DNA of 8,786 bases, from contig JAUUYW010000125.1 in NCBI GenBank assembly GCA_030590265.1, forward strand, positions 1 through 8,786. The letters are read 5' to 3'. The position numbers and the translations under genes are program-made. The first letter of the stretch is position 1. Every line of letters begins with the position of its first letter. Source of the DNA: Candidatus Krumholzibacteriia bacterium (GTDB taxonomy: Bacteria > Krumholzibacteriota > Krumholzibacteriia > LZORAL124-64-63). A model generated the notes under the pieces. That model saw only the letters and a program-made list of their open reading frames with translations. It did not search any database and was not told where the DNA came from. This document shows, in pieces, positions 1-7,254 of this stretch.

Positions 1-2172
1 ACGGAAATTGCTGCCGAAGCAGCGGAGGAATCTCCCGAAGAAAAAACCAAGGAAGATGATACAGCCGACCGTTTTGATGGTGTGGGCAGCAAAAAGAATG
101 ATGGTTTCAGAGTCGGTGATATTATTCGGCCGGCTCCCAAGCGGGCCCAGCCCAAGACCAAACCAAAGACGGAAGTCAGCAGCCAGTCGGTGCGTGACTC
201 CATCGAAAAGGCCTTGCGCAAACGCAAGGACGAAGAATCAAGTTCGGAAGCTCCCTCCAGGCGCAAACGCACCCGGAAGAAGAAGAAAAAAGTCGATCAG
301 CAGGAAGTTGAACGTCAGTTGAAGCAGACCATGGCTGAATTGAGTGGTGGCAGCACCAAGAAGCGCCGCAAGAAAGGCAGTTCGGACGCCGAAGAAGAGG
401 GCGTAGAGACTGAGATCCAGGAAGTCTTGAAACTGACCGAGTTCATCACCGTTCAGGAATTGGCGGAAAAACTTGACGTCAAGGCCCAGGAATTGATTGC
501 CAAGCTCTTCATGCTGGGAATCATGACCACCATCAACCAGCGTCGGGAAAAAGAAAACATCCAGATTTTGGCTGAAGAGTTCGGCCGTGAAGTTGAGTTT
601 CTGGCTGAATTTGGTGATGAGGTGCTGGAGATTGAAGAGGCTCCCGCGAGTGAATTGACATCGCGTCCTCCTGTGGTGACGGTGATGGGGCACGTTGATC
701 ACGGAAAGACTTCTCTGCTGGACAGCATTCGCAAAACCAATGTTATCGCCGGAGAAGCCGGTGGCATTACTCAGCACATTGGTGCCTACAAGGTGGAAAC
801 CGCCGGTGGTCCGGTGACTTTCCTGGATACTCCAGGTCACGCGGCTTTCACGGCCATGCGTGCGCGTGGCGCCCAGGTTACGGATATCGTGATCCTGATC
901 GTGGCTGCCGACGACCGGGTTATGCCTCAGACTATTGAGGCGATCAACCACGCCAAGGCGGCTAATGTGCCTCTGGTGGTGGCCATCAACAAAGTTGATT
1001 TACCGGCTGCCAAGCCCGATCAGGTTAAGCAGGAACTTCTGCAGCACAACATCATGGTCGAAGAGTATGGTGGCGATGTGCAGTGCGCTGAGATTTCAGC
1101 CAAAGCGGGAACCGGCATCGATCATCTCATGGAATTGATCCATCTGCAGAGTGAAGTGCTCGAACTGACCGCTTCGGCAGAAGGTCCCGCCCGCGGGGTG
1201 GTCGTGGAAGCCAGGAAAGATCCTGGTCGAGGTGTTTTGTTCACCGTTCTGATTGATCGCGGAACCCTCCATATGGGAGATACCTTCCTGGTTGGTATGC
1301 AGGATGGTAAGGTGCGCGCCATCATGGATGAGCGCGGCAAAAAAATCAAAGAAGTCAAACCGGGTGAGCCCTGTGAGATTCTTGGTGGCAACGATGTGCC
1401 CGAAAGTGGTGATCGTTTCTATGTCATGGGCAGCGAGCGGGAAGCGCGGGAGATGGCGACCAAACGCCGCAACCTGCAGCGCCAGCAACAGCTGATGGGA
1501 CCAAAACAAACCATCGATCTGGACAACCTGGCCAGTTTGATGGAAACAGGCGATCTGAAGGAACTGCCCATCATCATCAAAGGTGATGTGGCCGGTTCGG
1601 TGGAAGCCCTGGCTGACCAGCTGATGGAGCTGAACACCGAAGAGGTGCAGGTCAAGGTCGTGCACAAGGCTGTGGGTGCCGTCAGTGAGTCTGATGTTCT
1701 GTTGGCCGCCAACACCGGCGCCATGATCATCGGTTTCCACATGCGTCCGGGGCCGGCCATTCGCGAATTGGCCAAAAAGCACCATGTGACCATCGAGGTC
1801 TTTGATATCATCTACGAAGCTGTTGATACCATGCGCAAGGCCATGGCCGGTTTGCTGGGCAGCATTCAGCGCGAGGTTTCCACGGGACGCGCCGAAGTGC
1901 GCCAGGTGTTCACCATCCCCAAAACCGGCCAGGTGGCTGGTTCGATGGTGGTCGAAGGAATCATCAAACGCAAGACCCTGGCCCGACTGATCCGCGACGA
2001 AGTTGTGGTTTACGAAGGCAAAGTCAACAGTCTGAAACGCTTCAAGGATGACGTGAAGGAAGTGGCCACCGGCTACGAATGCGGCATTGGTCTGCAAAAC
2101 TTCTACGAAATCCAGGAAGGCGATTTCCTGGAGACCTTCGAGATCGAAAGTATTGAGCGCACGGAACTCTGA
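1..2172 (+). CDS. infB: Translation initiation factor IF-2 (5' end cut by window edge)
   Basis: IF-2 is the GTPase that brings fMet-tRNA to the 30S subunit and promotes 50S joining. The frame is open from base 1, so the true start lies upstream; the GTG at 82 is only the first start-like codon. 723 residues are visible. Numbered from the window edge: residues 1-140 are a charged Lys/Arg/Glu-rich low-complexity linker, usual for IF-2 N-termini. An IF2_N helical module lies at about 145-180. The G domain begins near 221, with G1 GHVDHGKT (230-237), the switch I segment GGITQHIGAY (about 254-263), G3 DTPGH (276-280), G4 NKVD (330-333) and G5 SAK (366-368). All key GTPase residues are intact. The beta-barrel domain II, domain III (with GDVAGSVEAL) and the C-terminal fMet-tRNA-binding domain (ending in GYECGIGL and EGDFLETF) follow, so the 3' end is complete. 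It lies upstream of an rbfA-type gene, the common bacterial arrangement. Confidence 0.97.
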   Translation, partial: TEIAAEAAEESPEEKTKEDDTADRFDGVGSKKNDGFRVGDIIRPAPKRAQPKTKPKTEVSSQSVRDSIEKALRKRKDEESSSEAPSRRKRTRKKKKKVDQQEVERQLKQTMAELSGGSTKKRRKKGSSDAEEEGVETEIQEVLKLTEFITVQELAEKLDVKAQELIAKLFMLGIMTTINQRREKENIQILAEEFGREVEFLAEFGDEVLEIEEAPASELTSRPPVVTVMGHVDHGKTSLLDSIRKTNVIAGEAGGITQHIGAYKVETAGGPVTFLDTPGHAAFTAMRARGAQVTDIVILIVAADDRVMPQTIEAINHAKAANVPLVVAINKVDLPAAKPDQVKQELLQHNIMVEEYGGDVQCAEISAKAGTGIDHLMELIHLQSEVLELTASAEGPARGVVVEARKDPGRGVLFTVLIDRGTLHMGDTFLVGMQDGKVRAIMDERGKKIKEVKPGEPCEILGGNDVPESGDRFYVMGSEREAREMATKRRNLQRQQQLMGPKQTIDLDNLASLMETGDLKELPIIIKGDVAGSVEALADQLMELNTEEVQVKVVHKAVGAVSESDVLLAANTGAMIIGFHMRPGPAIRELAKKHHVTIEVFDIIYEAVDTMRKAMAGLLGSIQREVSTGRAEVRQVFTIPKTGQVAGSMVVEGIIKRKTLARLIRDEVVVYEGKVNSLKRFKDDVKEVATGYECGIGLQNFYEIQEGDFLETFEIESIERTEL

Positions 2173-2213
2173 TCTTTCTTCCTGATCAGCGGAGTACCGG
2201 CTCAGACAACTAT

Positions 2214-2256
2214 CGGCCGGGGTGTTTCGGGAGCCAATCCCGAAACGGCCCGGCTG
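2214..2256 (+). promoter_or_regulatory. Large intercistronic hairpin between infB and rbfA-nrnA
   Basis: Seen directly: GTTTCGGGA (2224-2232) and TCCCGAAAC (2238-2246) form a perfect 9-bp stem around a 5-base loop (GCCAA). After a 2x2 internal loop (GT/GG), CGGCCGGG (2214-2221) pairs with CCCGGCTG (2249-2256), 8 bp with one G-U wobble. Total is about 17 pairs, mostly G-C. The downstream bases are CTGTTTCTGA, not a real T-run, so a strong intrinsic terminator is unlikely. It ends 19 bases before the ATG at 2276. Likely roles are partial attenuation between cistrons, an mRNA processing or stability element, or control of access to the next ribosome-binding site. The structure is well supported; its role is inferred. 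Confidence 0.6.
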
Positions 2257-2275
2257 TTTCTGAATGAGAGAAGAC

Positions 2276-3682
2276 ATGGATCCCTATCGCTCCAATAAAT
2301 TGAACCAATCCATTCTGGAAGTTCTCAGCCGCATGCTGCAGGTCTCAGTCAAGGATCCGCGGGTGGGATTCGTTACCATCAATTCAGTAGAAGTAAACCG
2401 AGATCACAGTGTGGCTCAGATCTATTGGTCTGTGCTGGGTGATGAAGAGGATCGCAAATCAAGCTTCGCCGGGTTGAAAAAAGCCCGGGGTTATATGATG
2501 AGCAACCTGACCCGGACTCTGGGGCTGCGCGCCGCACCCGATTTGCGTTTTATCTACGATGACACAGTGGCCAAAGGGCTGGAACTGGATAATGTTTTGG
2601 ACCAACTGGCTCAAAACGGTGAATTCAAATCCGAAGCCGATCGCAAAAAAGGAATGGTACTGGAAGATCTTATTCCTCCTTTTGAGCTTGTTCAGGGTAT
2701 CCGGCGGGCTGAAAAGATTTGGGTGGTTCCGCATCACAATCCTGACCCTGACGCCATGGGCAGTGCCCTGGCTTTGTCGGCTGCCCTGACTGAAATGGGC
2801 CGGGATGTCAGGGTGGTCAGTTACGAAGATCCCCCGTTGGGATTTGGCGACATGCCAGGGTTTGATGGGGTTGTGACCAACGATCAGGCAGAAGAAATAT
2901 TCAGGGATGAAGAACCCGATACCCTGATTCTTGTGGACTGCCATGACATCTCTCGTTGTGGCCCTTTGGAAGAGGTTTTGGACCGATTCAACACCCGCTG
3001 GTGCATCGACCATCATTTGGTCAGCGGACGCAAGGCTCCGGAATCCGGCTGGATTGAAGCGAAGTCCTGTTCCACCTGCACCCTTATTCATCGCGTTATC
3101 GATAATCTGGCCCAGGGTGATTCCGAATTTGCTGACGAGCCCTTTAATATGACCGTAGGCATGGCCACCAATATTTATGCCGGTCTGATCAATGACACCG
3201 GGGGATTTCGATTTTCCAACACCATGCCCCTGACCTTCGAGCTGGCCAGGCGCCTTTCCCTGATGGGGGTCGATACGGCAGCGGTTTCCCGGCAAACCAT
3301 GCATCGCTACCGTCCGGAAGGAGTGGCCCTGTTGCAGCGGGTTCTGGAATCTTTTGAATACCATCGCAATGGACGCATCCTCATCCTGCGAGCCACCCAG
3401 GCCATGCTGGATGAAACCGGCGGCAGCATGCCCGACACCGAGGGTTTTGTCAACATTGCCACGGCCGTCGATGGAGTGAAATATATTGCCTTCATGAAGG
3501 AACTGGGCACCGATGTCTGGCGCGTTTCCCTGCGGGTGCGCGGGGAGGGTGATGTGCAGATCCTGGCGGCCCAACACGGAGGTGGCGGGCACAAGCAAGC
3601 AGCTGGTTGCACCATTGAAGGGGTCGCAGATGACATCGCTGCCGATTTGGCCGTTGATCTGGGCGCCCTTTTGGGCCGATGA
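2276..3682 (+). CDS. RbfA-NrnA fusion: ribosome-binding factor A joined to DHH/DHHA1 phosphoesterase
   Basis: A single uninterrupted frame of 468 residues holds two proteins that are normally separate. Residues 1 to about 114 are RbfA, the KH-fold 30S maturation factor: VKDPRVGFVTI, then YWSVLGDEED, the KH-type A-x-G (A70-R-G72) and DLRFIYDD. From about 145 onward it is a DHH-family phosphoesterase of the NrnA type (nanoRNase that trims very short RNAs and dephosphorylates pAp). Motifs are HHNPDPDAMGS (153-163), VDCHD (220-224), DHH (245-247), YAGLINDTGGF (301-311) and the DHHA1 signature GGGGHKQAAG (435-444). The metal-binding and substrate-binding residues appear intact. I chose ATG 2276 because GAGAGAAG lies just upstream; an in-frame ATG at 2264 has no Shine-Dalgarno and would add four residues. 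The separate pair rbfA, nrnA follows infB in many bacteria, so the fusion merges adjacent genes. The stop overlaps the truB start (ATGA). Both domains are surely present; the fusion is seen directly but could in principle reflect a sequencing error. Confidence 0.92.
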   Translation: MDPYRSNKLNQSILEVLSRMLQVSVKDPRVGFVTINSVEVNRDHSVAQIYWSVLGDEEDRKSSFAGLKKARGYMMSNLTRTLGLRAAPDLRFIYDDTVAKGLELDNVLDQLAQNGEFKSEADRKKGMVLEDLIPPFELVQGIRRAEKIWVVPHHNPDPDAMGSALALSAALTEMGRDVRVVSYEDPPLGFGDMPGFDGVVTNDQAEEIFRDEEPDTLILVDCHDISRCGPLEEVLDRFNTRWCIDHHLVSGRKAPESGWIEAKSCSTCTLIHRVIDNLAQGDSEFADEPFNMTVGMATNIYAGLINDTGGFRFSNTMPLTFELARRLSLMGVDTAAVSRQTMHRYRPEGVALLQRVLESFEYHRNGRILILRATQAMLDETGGSMPDTEGFVNIATAVDGVKYIAFMKELGTDVWRVSLRVRGEGDVQILAAQHGGGGHKQAAGCTIEGVADDIAADLAVDLGALLGR

Positions 3683-4719
3683 TTGCCCGATCGATGAATG
3701 ATCTGCTTCAGGTTTCGTCGGGCCTTTTGCTGGTGGACAAACCAGCAGGAGTGACCTCCCATACGGTGGTTGCTCAGGTGCGGAAGTCTCTGCTGCGGGT
3801 CAACCCACATTGGGACCCACGAAGCAGCGCGGGTCGAAAAAAGGGCGGACCCAGACCTCCTCGTTTCAAGGTTGGTCATGCAGGAACCCTGGACCCTCTG
3901 GCTACAGGGCTTCTTTTGATTTTGATAGGGAAGGGTTCTCGGCTGTCACCTTTTCTCATGGGTCTCGATAAATCTTATCTGGCCACCATTCGTTTTGGCG
4001 AAGGCACCGACTCTCTCGATTCCGATGGCTCTGTAGTGGCCACCGCTGAAGTCCCCGCAGACCCTGGGGTCATCCACAATTGTCTTGATCTTTTTCGGGG
4101 AAATATCCAACAAGTACCACCTGCGGTGAGCGCTCTCAAATTCCAGGGGCAGCCTCTGTACAAATTGGTGAGGCAAGGAAAGCCGCTGCCGGAACTCAAA
4201 GCCCGTCCGGTGAATATTTCTCTCCTGGAAGTTCAGGACACTCGCTGGCCGGACGCGGAGATGGATTTGTTGGTGGAGTGCTCCAGCGGCACCTACATCC
4301 GTTCCCTGGCTCGGGATTTGGCTCAGGCTTCTGGTACTGAAGGGCATATTGCCGGCCTCAGACGGTTGACGGTAGGGCCCTTTTCCGTTGAACAGGCAGT
4401 TGGCCGGATTATGGAAATTGACGGGGTCGAAATGGCCGCTGGACTTTTGTCTTTAAGTGACGCCCTGGCTCACATACCCTGTCTTGAAGTGGACGAGACC
4501 CAGGCTGCGGCTCTGCGCCAGGGAACCCAACCAGACCCAACGTGGTTGGATCAACTTGGGGACAGTCCTGCCAAAAATGGAAAAGTGGAGGCTATTTTTC
4601 GCATGGTCGATGCCAGCGGTGATCTGGTTGCCGTGGGCCGTCTGGAACAAGAAACCGGCCTCCCAAAAATTGCAGCGGTCATTCCGACGGAAAAGGAGGA
4701 TCCCAGTTCATGCGCCTGA
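3679..4719 (+). CDS. truB: tRNA pseudouridine(55) synthase TruB
   Basis: TruB isomerises U55 to pseudouridine in the T-loop of most tRNAs and acts as a tRNA-folding chaperone. The protein has 346 residues; the usual length is about 300-315. It shows GLLLVDKPAGVTSH (15-28), the catalytic motif GHAGTLDPLATG with the nucleophile Asp72, then KSYLATIRFG, QQVPPAVSALKFQG (substrate-binding loop) and CSSGTYIRSLARDL. All hallmark residues are present. Between the first strand-helix unit and the catalytic loop there is a basic, Pro/Gly/Arg-rich stretch (about residues 41-63) that places the catalytic Asp at 72 instead of about 48 as in E. coli TruB. The C-terminal part after about 260 is weakly conserved and looks PUA-like. 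The start at 3679 overlaps the preceding stop codon (ATGA), which suggests translational coupling. The next in-frame ATG at 3694 also precedes the first conserved motif and cannot be excluded. No strong Shine-Dalgarno is seen for either. Confidence 0.96.
   Translation: MIARSMNDLLQVSSGLLLVDKPAGVTSHTVVAQVRKSLLRVNPHWDPRSSAGRKKGGPRPPRFKVGHAGTLDPLATGLLLILIGKGSRLSPFLMGLDKSYLATIRFGEGTDSLDSDGSVVATAEVPADPGVIHNCLDLFRGNIQQVPPAVSALKFQGQPLYKLVRQGKPLPELKARPVNISLLEVQDTRWPDAEMDLLVECSSGTYIRSLARDLAQASGTEGHIAGLRRLTVGPFSVEQAVGRIMEIDGVEMAAGLLSLSDALAHIPCLEVDETQAAALRQGTQPDPTWLDQLGDSPAKNGKVEAIFRMVDASGDLVAVGRLEQETGLPKIAAVIPTEKEDPSSCA
4694..4699 (+). promoter_or_regulatory. Strong Shine-Dalgarno for ribF inside the truB 3' end
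   Basis: AGGAGG, a full match to the anti-Shine-Dalgarno core, lies within the last truB codons, 10 bases before the ribF ATG at 4710. It fixes the ribF start and is the clearest ribosome-binding site in the window. The ribF start lies upstream of the truB stop, so the two genes overlap by 10 bases in different frames. Confidence 0.75.
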
Positions 4720-5798
4720 TCAGATTGACAGAACAATATATCACGGAAATTATTGAAGGACGCCTGGGATTGCGCGGGCCTCAGCTGGAATCATGTTCCC
4801 TGACCCTGGGTTCCTTTGACGGCCTGCACAGAGGGCATCGCAAATTGTTGGCCACCACCGCCGAGGCCCGTCGTCGGTTGAACCTGGCAGAAAGTGCCAT
4901 CTTCACTTTTCGGCAGCATCCCCGACAAGTGTTGGATTCGGGAACTGAACCTTTTTTGCTGACGACCTGGCGGGAAAAGCTGAGTCTGCTTGAAGACCTG
5001 GGTTGCCGGGTGATTGTTGCCGCCGATTTTTGTCCTGCACTGGCAAAGTTGGATTACCGGATATTTGTTGAAAAGTTTCTTGTTGGTTACCTGGGAATGC
5101 GGCATTTGGTTGTGGGGCACGATGCCCATCTTGGTGCTGCCCGTCAAGGGACCGCGACCACCCTGGCCGCCTTGGGCTCGGAGTTGGGTTTTGGTTTTGA
5201 AGCTCTGAAACCAGTGTGCCAAGGAAATTTGGTTGTTAGCAGTTCGCTTATCCGCCAAGCTGTTGCCGCAGGGGATATGGAAAAAGCGACTGCGTTGTTA
5301 GGCCGGCCATTCTCCCTTTGGGGTGAGGTATGTCCCGGTGATCGACGAGGCCGTGAAATCGGCTATCCTACTGCCAATGTGCAACCCCTGGACCAACTGA
5401 AATTGCTGCCTGAACCAGGTGTGTATGCGGTGCGGGTGCAGGTGCCTGGTGATGTTGTGGATAGCCAATGCACCGGAATTTTGGCGGAAGTTGACGAGAG
5501 CCTGCCTGAAGTGGATTCCCAGGGCGAATTGGTGGGAACCGGTGCCGGGCGTTGGTGTGTCTTTGGTGGCATGTTGAATTTCGGGCATGTGCCCACTTTT
5601 CACGGAGAGGGACTGCCTGAGCCACGCATCGAAGCAAACATTTTTGGTTTTGAGGGTGATTTGCGCGGGCGCAATATCAAGGTCGACTGGATCAGCAGGT
5701 TGCGGGGCGAAAAACGTTTTGACAGTGCCGAGCACTTGGTAGGGCAATTGGAAATTGATGGTCAGGAGTCCAGAAAGGTTTTGGGCCTCCTGAAATAG
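4710..5798 (+). CDS. ribF: Bifunctional riboflavin kinase / FAD synthetase RibF
   Basis: RibF phosphorylates riboflavin to FMN and adenylylates FMN to FAD in the cytoplasm. The protein has 362 residues against about 310-320 usual. N-terminal nucleotidyltransferase domain: GSFDGLHRGH (34-43, the HxGH-type ATP site), FTFRQHP (65-71), VVGHDAHLGAARQG (134-147) and VSSSLIR (176-182). C-terminal riboflavin kinase domain: LLGRPFSLWGEV (196-207), GDRRGREIGYPTAN (210-223), GVYAVRV (237-243), GGMLNFGHVPTF (286-297), IEANIFGFEGDLRGR (307-321) and the closing LRGEKRF. Two oddities appear. The segment normally close to VGxDFxFG reads VGHDAHLG, losing the aromatic residues. A roughly 35-residue acidic segment (about 249-284) between the GVYAV strand and GGMLNFG is longer than usual. 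PTAN and the glutamate of IEAN are kept, so kinase activity is likely; FAD synthetase activity is probable. The start is set by AGGAGG at 4694. It is the last gene of the infB-type operon. Confidence 0.95.
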   Translation: MRLIRLTEQYITEIIEGRLGLRGPQLESCSLTLGSFDGLHRGHRKLLATTAEARRRLNLAESAIFTFRQHPRQVLDSGTEPFLLTTWREKLSLLEDLGCRVIVAADFCPALAKLDYRIFVEKFLVGYLGMRHLVVGHDAHLGAARQGTATTLAALGSELGFGFEALKPVCQGNLVVSSSLIRQAVAAGDMEKATALLGRPFSLWGEVCPGDRRGREIGYPTANVQPLDQLKLLPEPGVYAVRVQVPGDVVDSQCTGILAEVDESLPEVDSQGELVGTGAGRWCVFGGMLNFGHVPTFHGEGLPEPRIEANIFGFEGDLRGRNIKVDWISRLRGEKRFDSAEHLVGQLEIDGQESRKVLGLLK

Positions 5799-5838
5799 AG
5801 AACTGCAATGGGGCTGCCAGGCAACCCAGGGAGAAATG

Positions 5839-7119
5839 ATGAGAATCGCTGTCATCGGTGCTGGAAAAATGGGGTTGCCCCTTGCCGCTTTTATGGCATC
5901 CAGAGATCTGACTGTGGCTGTTTGTGATATCAATGAAGAGCTGGTTGCCGAAATCAATTCCGGAAGCTGTCCCATCGAAGAACCTGGGCTGCCGGAAATT
6001 TTGGAATCCACGGTGGCTGCCGGCAATCTGGTGGCCACCACCGAGACTGTGGAGGCCGTGTGCCAGGCAGATGTTGCAGTGGTCATTGTGCCGGCACTGA
6101 TCAATGATGAATACGACATCGATCTTTCGATTCTGGAATCAGTGACCGAACAGATTGCCGAAGCCATGCATCCGGGAATGCTGGTCTGTTTTGAAACAAC
6201 CGTTTCGGTGGGGACAGTGCGCACACGCTTTGTCCCAATTCTGGAAGAAAGCGGATTAAAGTGTGGCGAAGATTTTCATGTTTGTTTCTCTCCCGAACGG
6301 GTCAAAAGCCGCATGGTGATGCAACGCCTCAGTGAAACACCCAAGGTCGTTGGTGGTTTCAACGAAAAATCCAGCCAGCTGGGGGAAGAATTTTACATCC
6401 GAGCCCTCGGGGCCGAAGTCTTGGGTGTGGGCACTTTGGAGGCAGCGGAGTTCACCAAACTGGTTGGCATGCTGTACCGCGACGTTAACATTGCCCTGGT
6501 CAACCAGATTTCCCGCTACGCTGAAACCATCGGCATGGATTTGGGACGCATTATCCCTGCGGCCAATACCAACGGCGAGGCCCATCTCCTGATGCCAGGC
6601 ATCGGCGTGGGCGGCCATTGTGCGCCCGTTTATCCCTGGTTCATCATCCGGGATGCCGAACGGCATGGGGTGGACCTGACTCTGGCCAAATCTGCTCGAA
6701 GCCTGAACGATGGCCAATCGGAACACGTGGTCCAGAGGCTGGAGGACGAACTGGGAGGATTGCAGGGTAAGCGCGTTCTGGTGCTGGGTCTGGCTTTTCG
6801 TCCCCAGGTCAAGGAGCCCGCTTTTTCTCCGGCCTTTCTGGTGCGCGAGGCTCTGGCAAAACGGGATGCGGAAATTTTTCTCCATGATCATCATTTCACT
6901 GCCGCTGAAATCAACGACCACGGCTTCCGGACCGGTGAGTTGGATGACCCGGCAGGCTGGGATGCCCTGGTGATGGTGACCGGACACCGTCGGTACCGGG
7001 ATCTGGATTTCAAGTCCCTTGCCGCGTCGGGACTCAAGGTTGTTGTTGATGGTCGGAACTTGTGGAATCCGGATATGATTCGTGAGGCGGGTTTGGTTTA
7101 TATTGGAATTGGTCGGTAA
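5839..7119 (+). CDS. Nucleotide-sugar 6-dehydrogenase (UDP-ManNAc/UDP-GlcNAc dehydrogenase type)
   Basis: The enzyme oxidises the C6 hydroxyl of a UDP-sugar to a carboxylate in two NAD-dependent steps, giving a uronic-acid donor for a surface polysaccharide. 426 residues is normal for the family. The N-terminal Rossmann domain has G-x-G-x-x-G at residues 7-12 (GAGKMG). FETTVSVGT (118-126), FSPERV (150-155) and PKVVGG (168-173) follow. The catalytic region has the lysine in AEFTKLVG (K207) and the thiol in GIGVGGHCAPVYPWF (C261). The C-terminal UDP-binding domain starts near VLVLGLAF (313-320). GVGGHC rather than the GFGGSC of UDP-glucose dehydrogenases favours an N-acetyl-hexosamine substrate, as in WecC/WbpA. 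The exact substrate is not decidable here. ATG 5839 is preferred over ATG 5836 because AGGGAG (5828-5833) is 5 bases from it and only 2 from the earlier codon. It starts 40 bases after ribF with no terminator visible, so it may be co-transcribed. The export gene downstream supports a polysaccharide role. Confidence 0.92.
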   Translation: MRIAVIGAGKMGLPLAAFMASRDLTVAVCDINEELVAEINSGSCPIEEPGLPEILESTVAAGNLVATTETVEAVCQADVAVVIVPALINDEYDIDLSILESVTEQIAEAMHPGMLVCFETTVSVGTVRTRFVPILEESGLKCGEDFHVCFSPERVKSRMVMQRLSETPKVVGGFNEKSSQLGEEFYIRALGAEVLGVGTLEAAEFTKLVGMLYRDVNIALVNQISRYAETIGMDLGRIIPAANTNGEAHLLMPGIGVGGHCAPVYPWFIIRDAERHGVDLTLAKSARSLNDGQSEHVVQRLEDELGGLQGKRVLVLGLAFRPQVKEPAFSPAFLVREALAKRDAEIFLHDHHFTAAEINDHGFRTGELDDPAGWDALVMVTGHRRYRDLDFKSLAASGLKVVVDGRNLWNPDMIREAGLVYIGIGR

Positions 7120-7177
7120 GGCGCATTGTTCGGGGTTTTGTTTTTGTCCGCGTCGTAATTGCAGCAGACCTATCAAA

Positions 7178-7217
7178 GCAGCCGGCTCTTGACCAGTGGC
7201 TGCAGGTTTGGCATCAT
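7178..7217 (+). promoter_or_regulatory. Possible promoter with overlapping inverted repeat upstream of the export gene
   Basis: TTGACC (7189-7194) matches five of six bases of a sigma70 -35 box. After 17 bases, CATCAT (7212-7217) matches four of six of TATAAT. The -35 box lies in the centre of the inverted repeat GCAGCC (7178-7183) / GGCTGC (7198-7203), which could be a small operator or a weak hairpin. This is the best promoter candidate in the 160-base gap between the dehydrogenase and the export gene, but matches of this quality arise by chance. Confidence 0.25.
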
Positions 7218-7238
7218 GTGATTGTTCAGGTCATTCAG

Positions 7239-7252
7239 TGGAAATTATTCCA
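7239..7252. promoter_or_regulatory. Short dyad, operator-like
   Basis: TGGAA (7239-7243) and TTCCA (7248-7252) form perfect 5-base arms around ATTA. The dyad lies 28 bases before the start codon of the export gene and downstream of the candidate promoter. It could be a regulator site or a small RNA hairpin. Evidence is symmetry only. Confidence 0.2.
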
Positions 7253-7254
7253 GG

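Noticed and set aside
8..322. Plus-strand frame of 104 codons at the left edge
   Set aside because: Out-of-frame reading of the Lys/Arg-rich IF-2 linker; the IF-2 frame is open through the same bases from position 1.
1096..2277. Long antisense open frame of 393 codons opposite infB (also 238-951 minus)
   Set aside because: It lies wholly opposite conserved IF-2 coding sequence, its translation has no recognisable motif, and it is explained by codon bias of the sense gene.
2459..3598. Antisense open frame of 379 codons opposite rbfA-nrnA
   Set aside because: Opposite intact RbfA and DHH motifs, His/Gln/Gly-rich with no family signature; a shadow frame.
5811..5828. Short inverted repeat GGGCTGCC/GGCAACCC in the ribF-dehydrogenase spacer
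   Set aside because: The arms are separated by one base and contain a mismatch, so a usable stem is very short; no T-run follows.
5298..6224. Antisense open frame of 308 codons spanning the ribF-dehydrogenase junction, and another at 6256-7176
   Set aside because: Both overlap well-conserved sense genes and show no motif or ribosome-binding site of note.
7136..7145. T-rich run TTTTGTTTTT after the dehydrogenase as an intrinsic terminator
   Set aside because: No stem-loop could be found immediately upstream of it, so it does not meet the terminator pattern.
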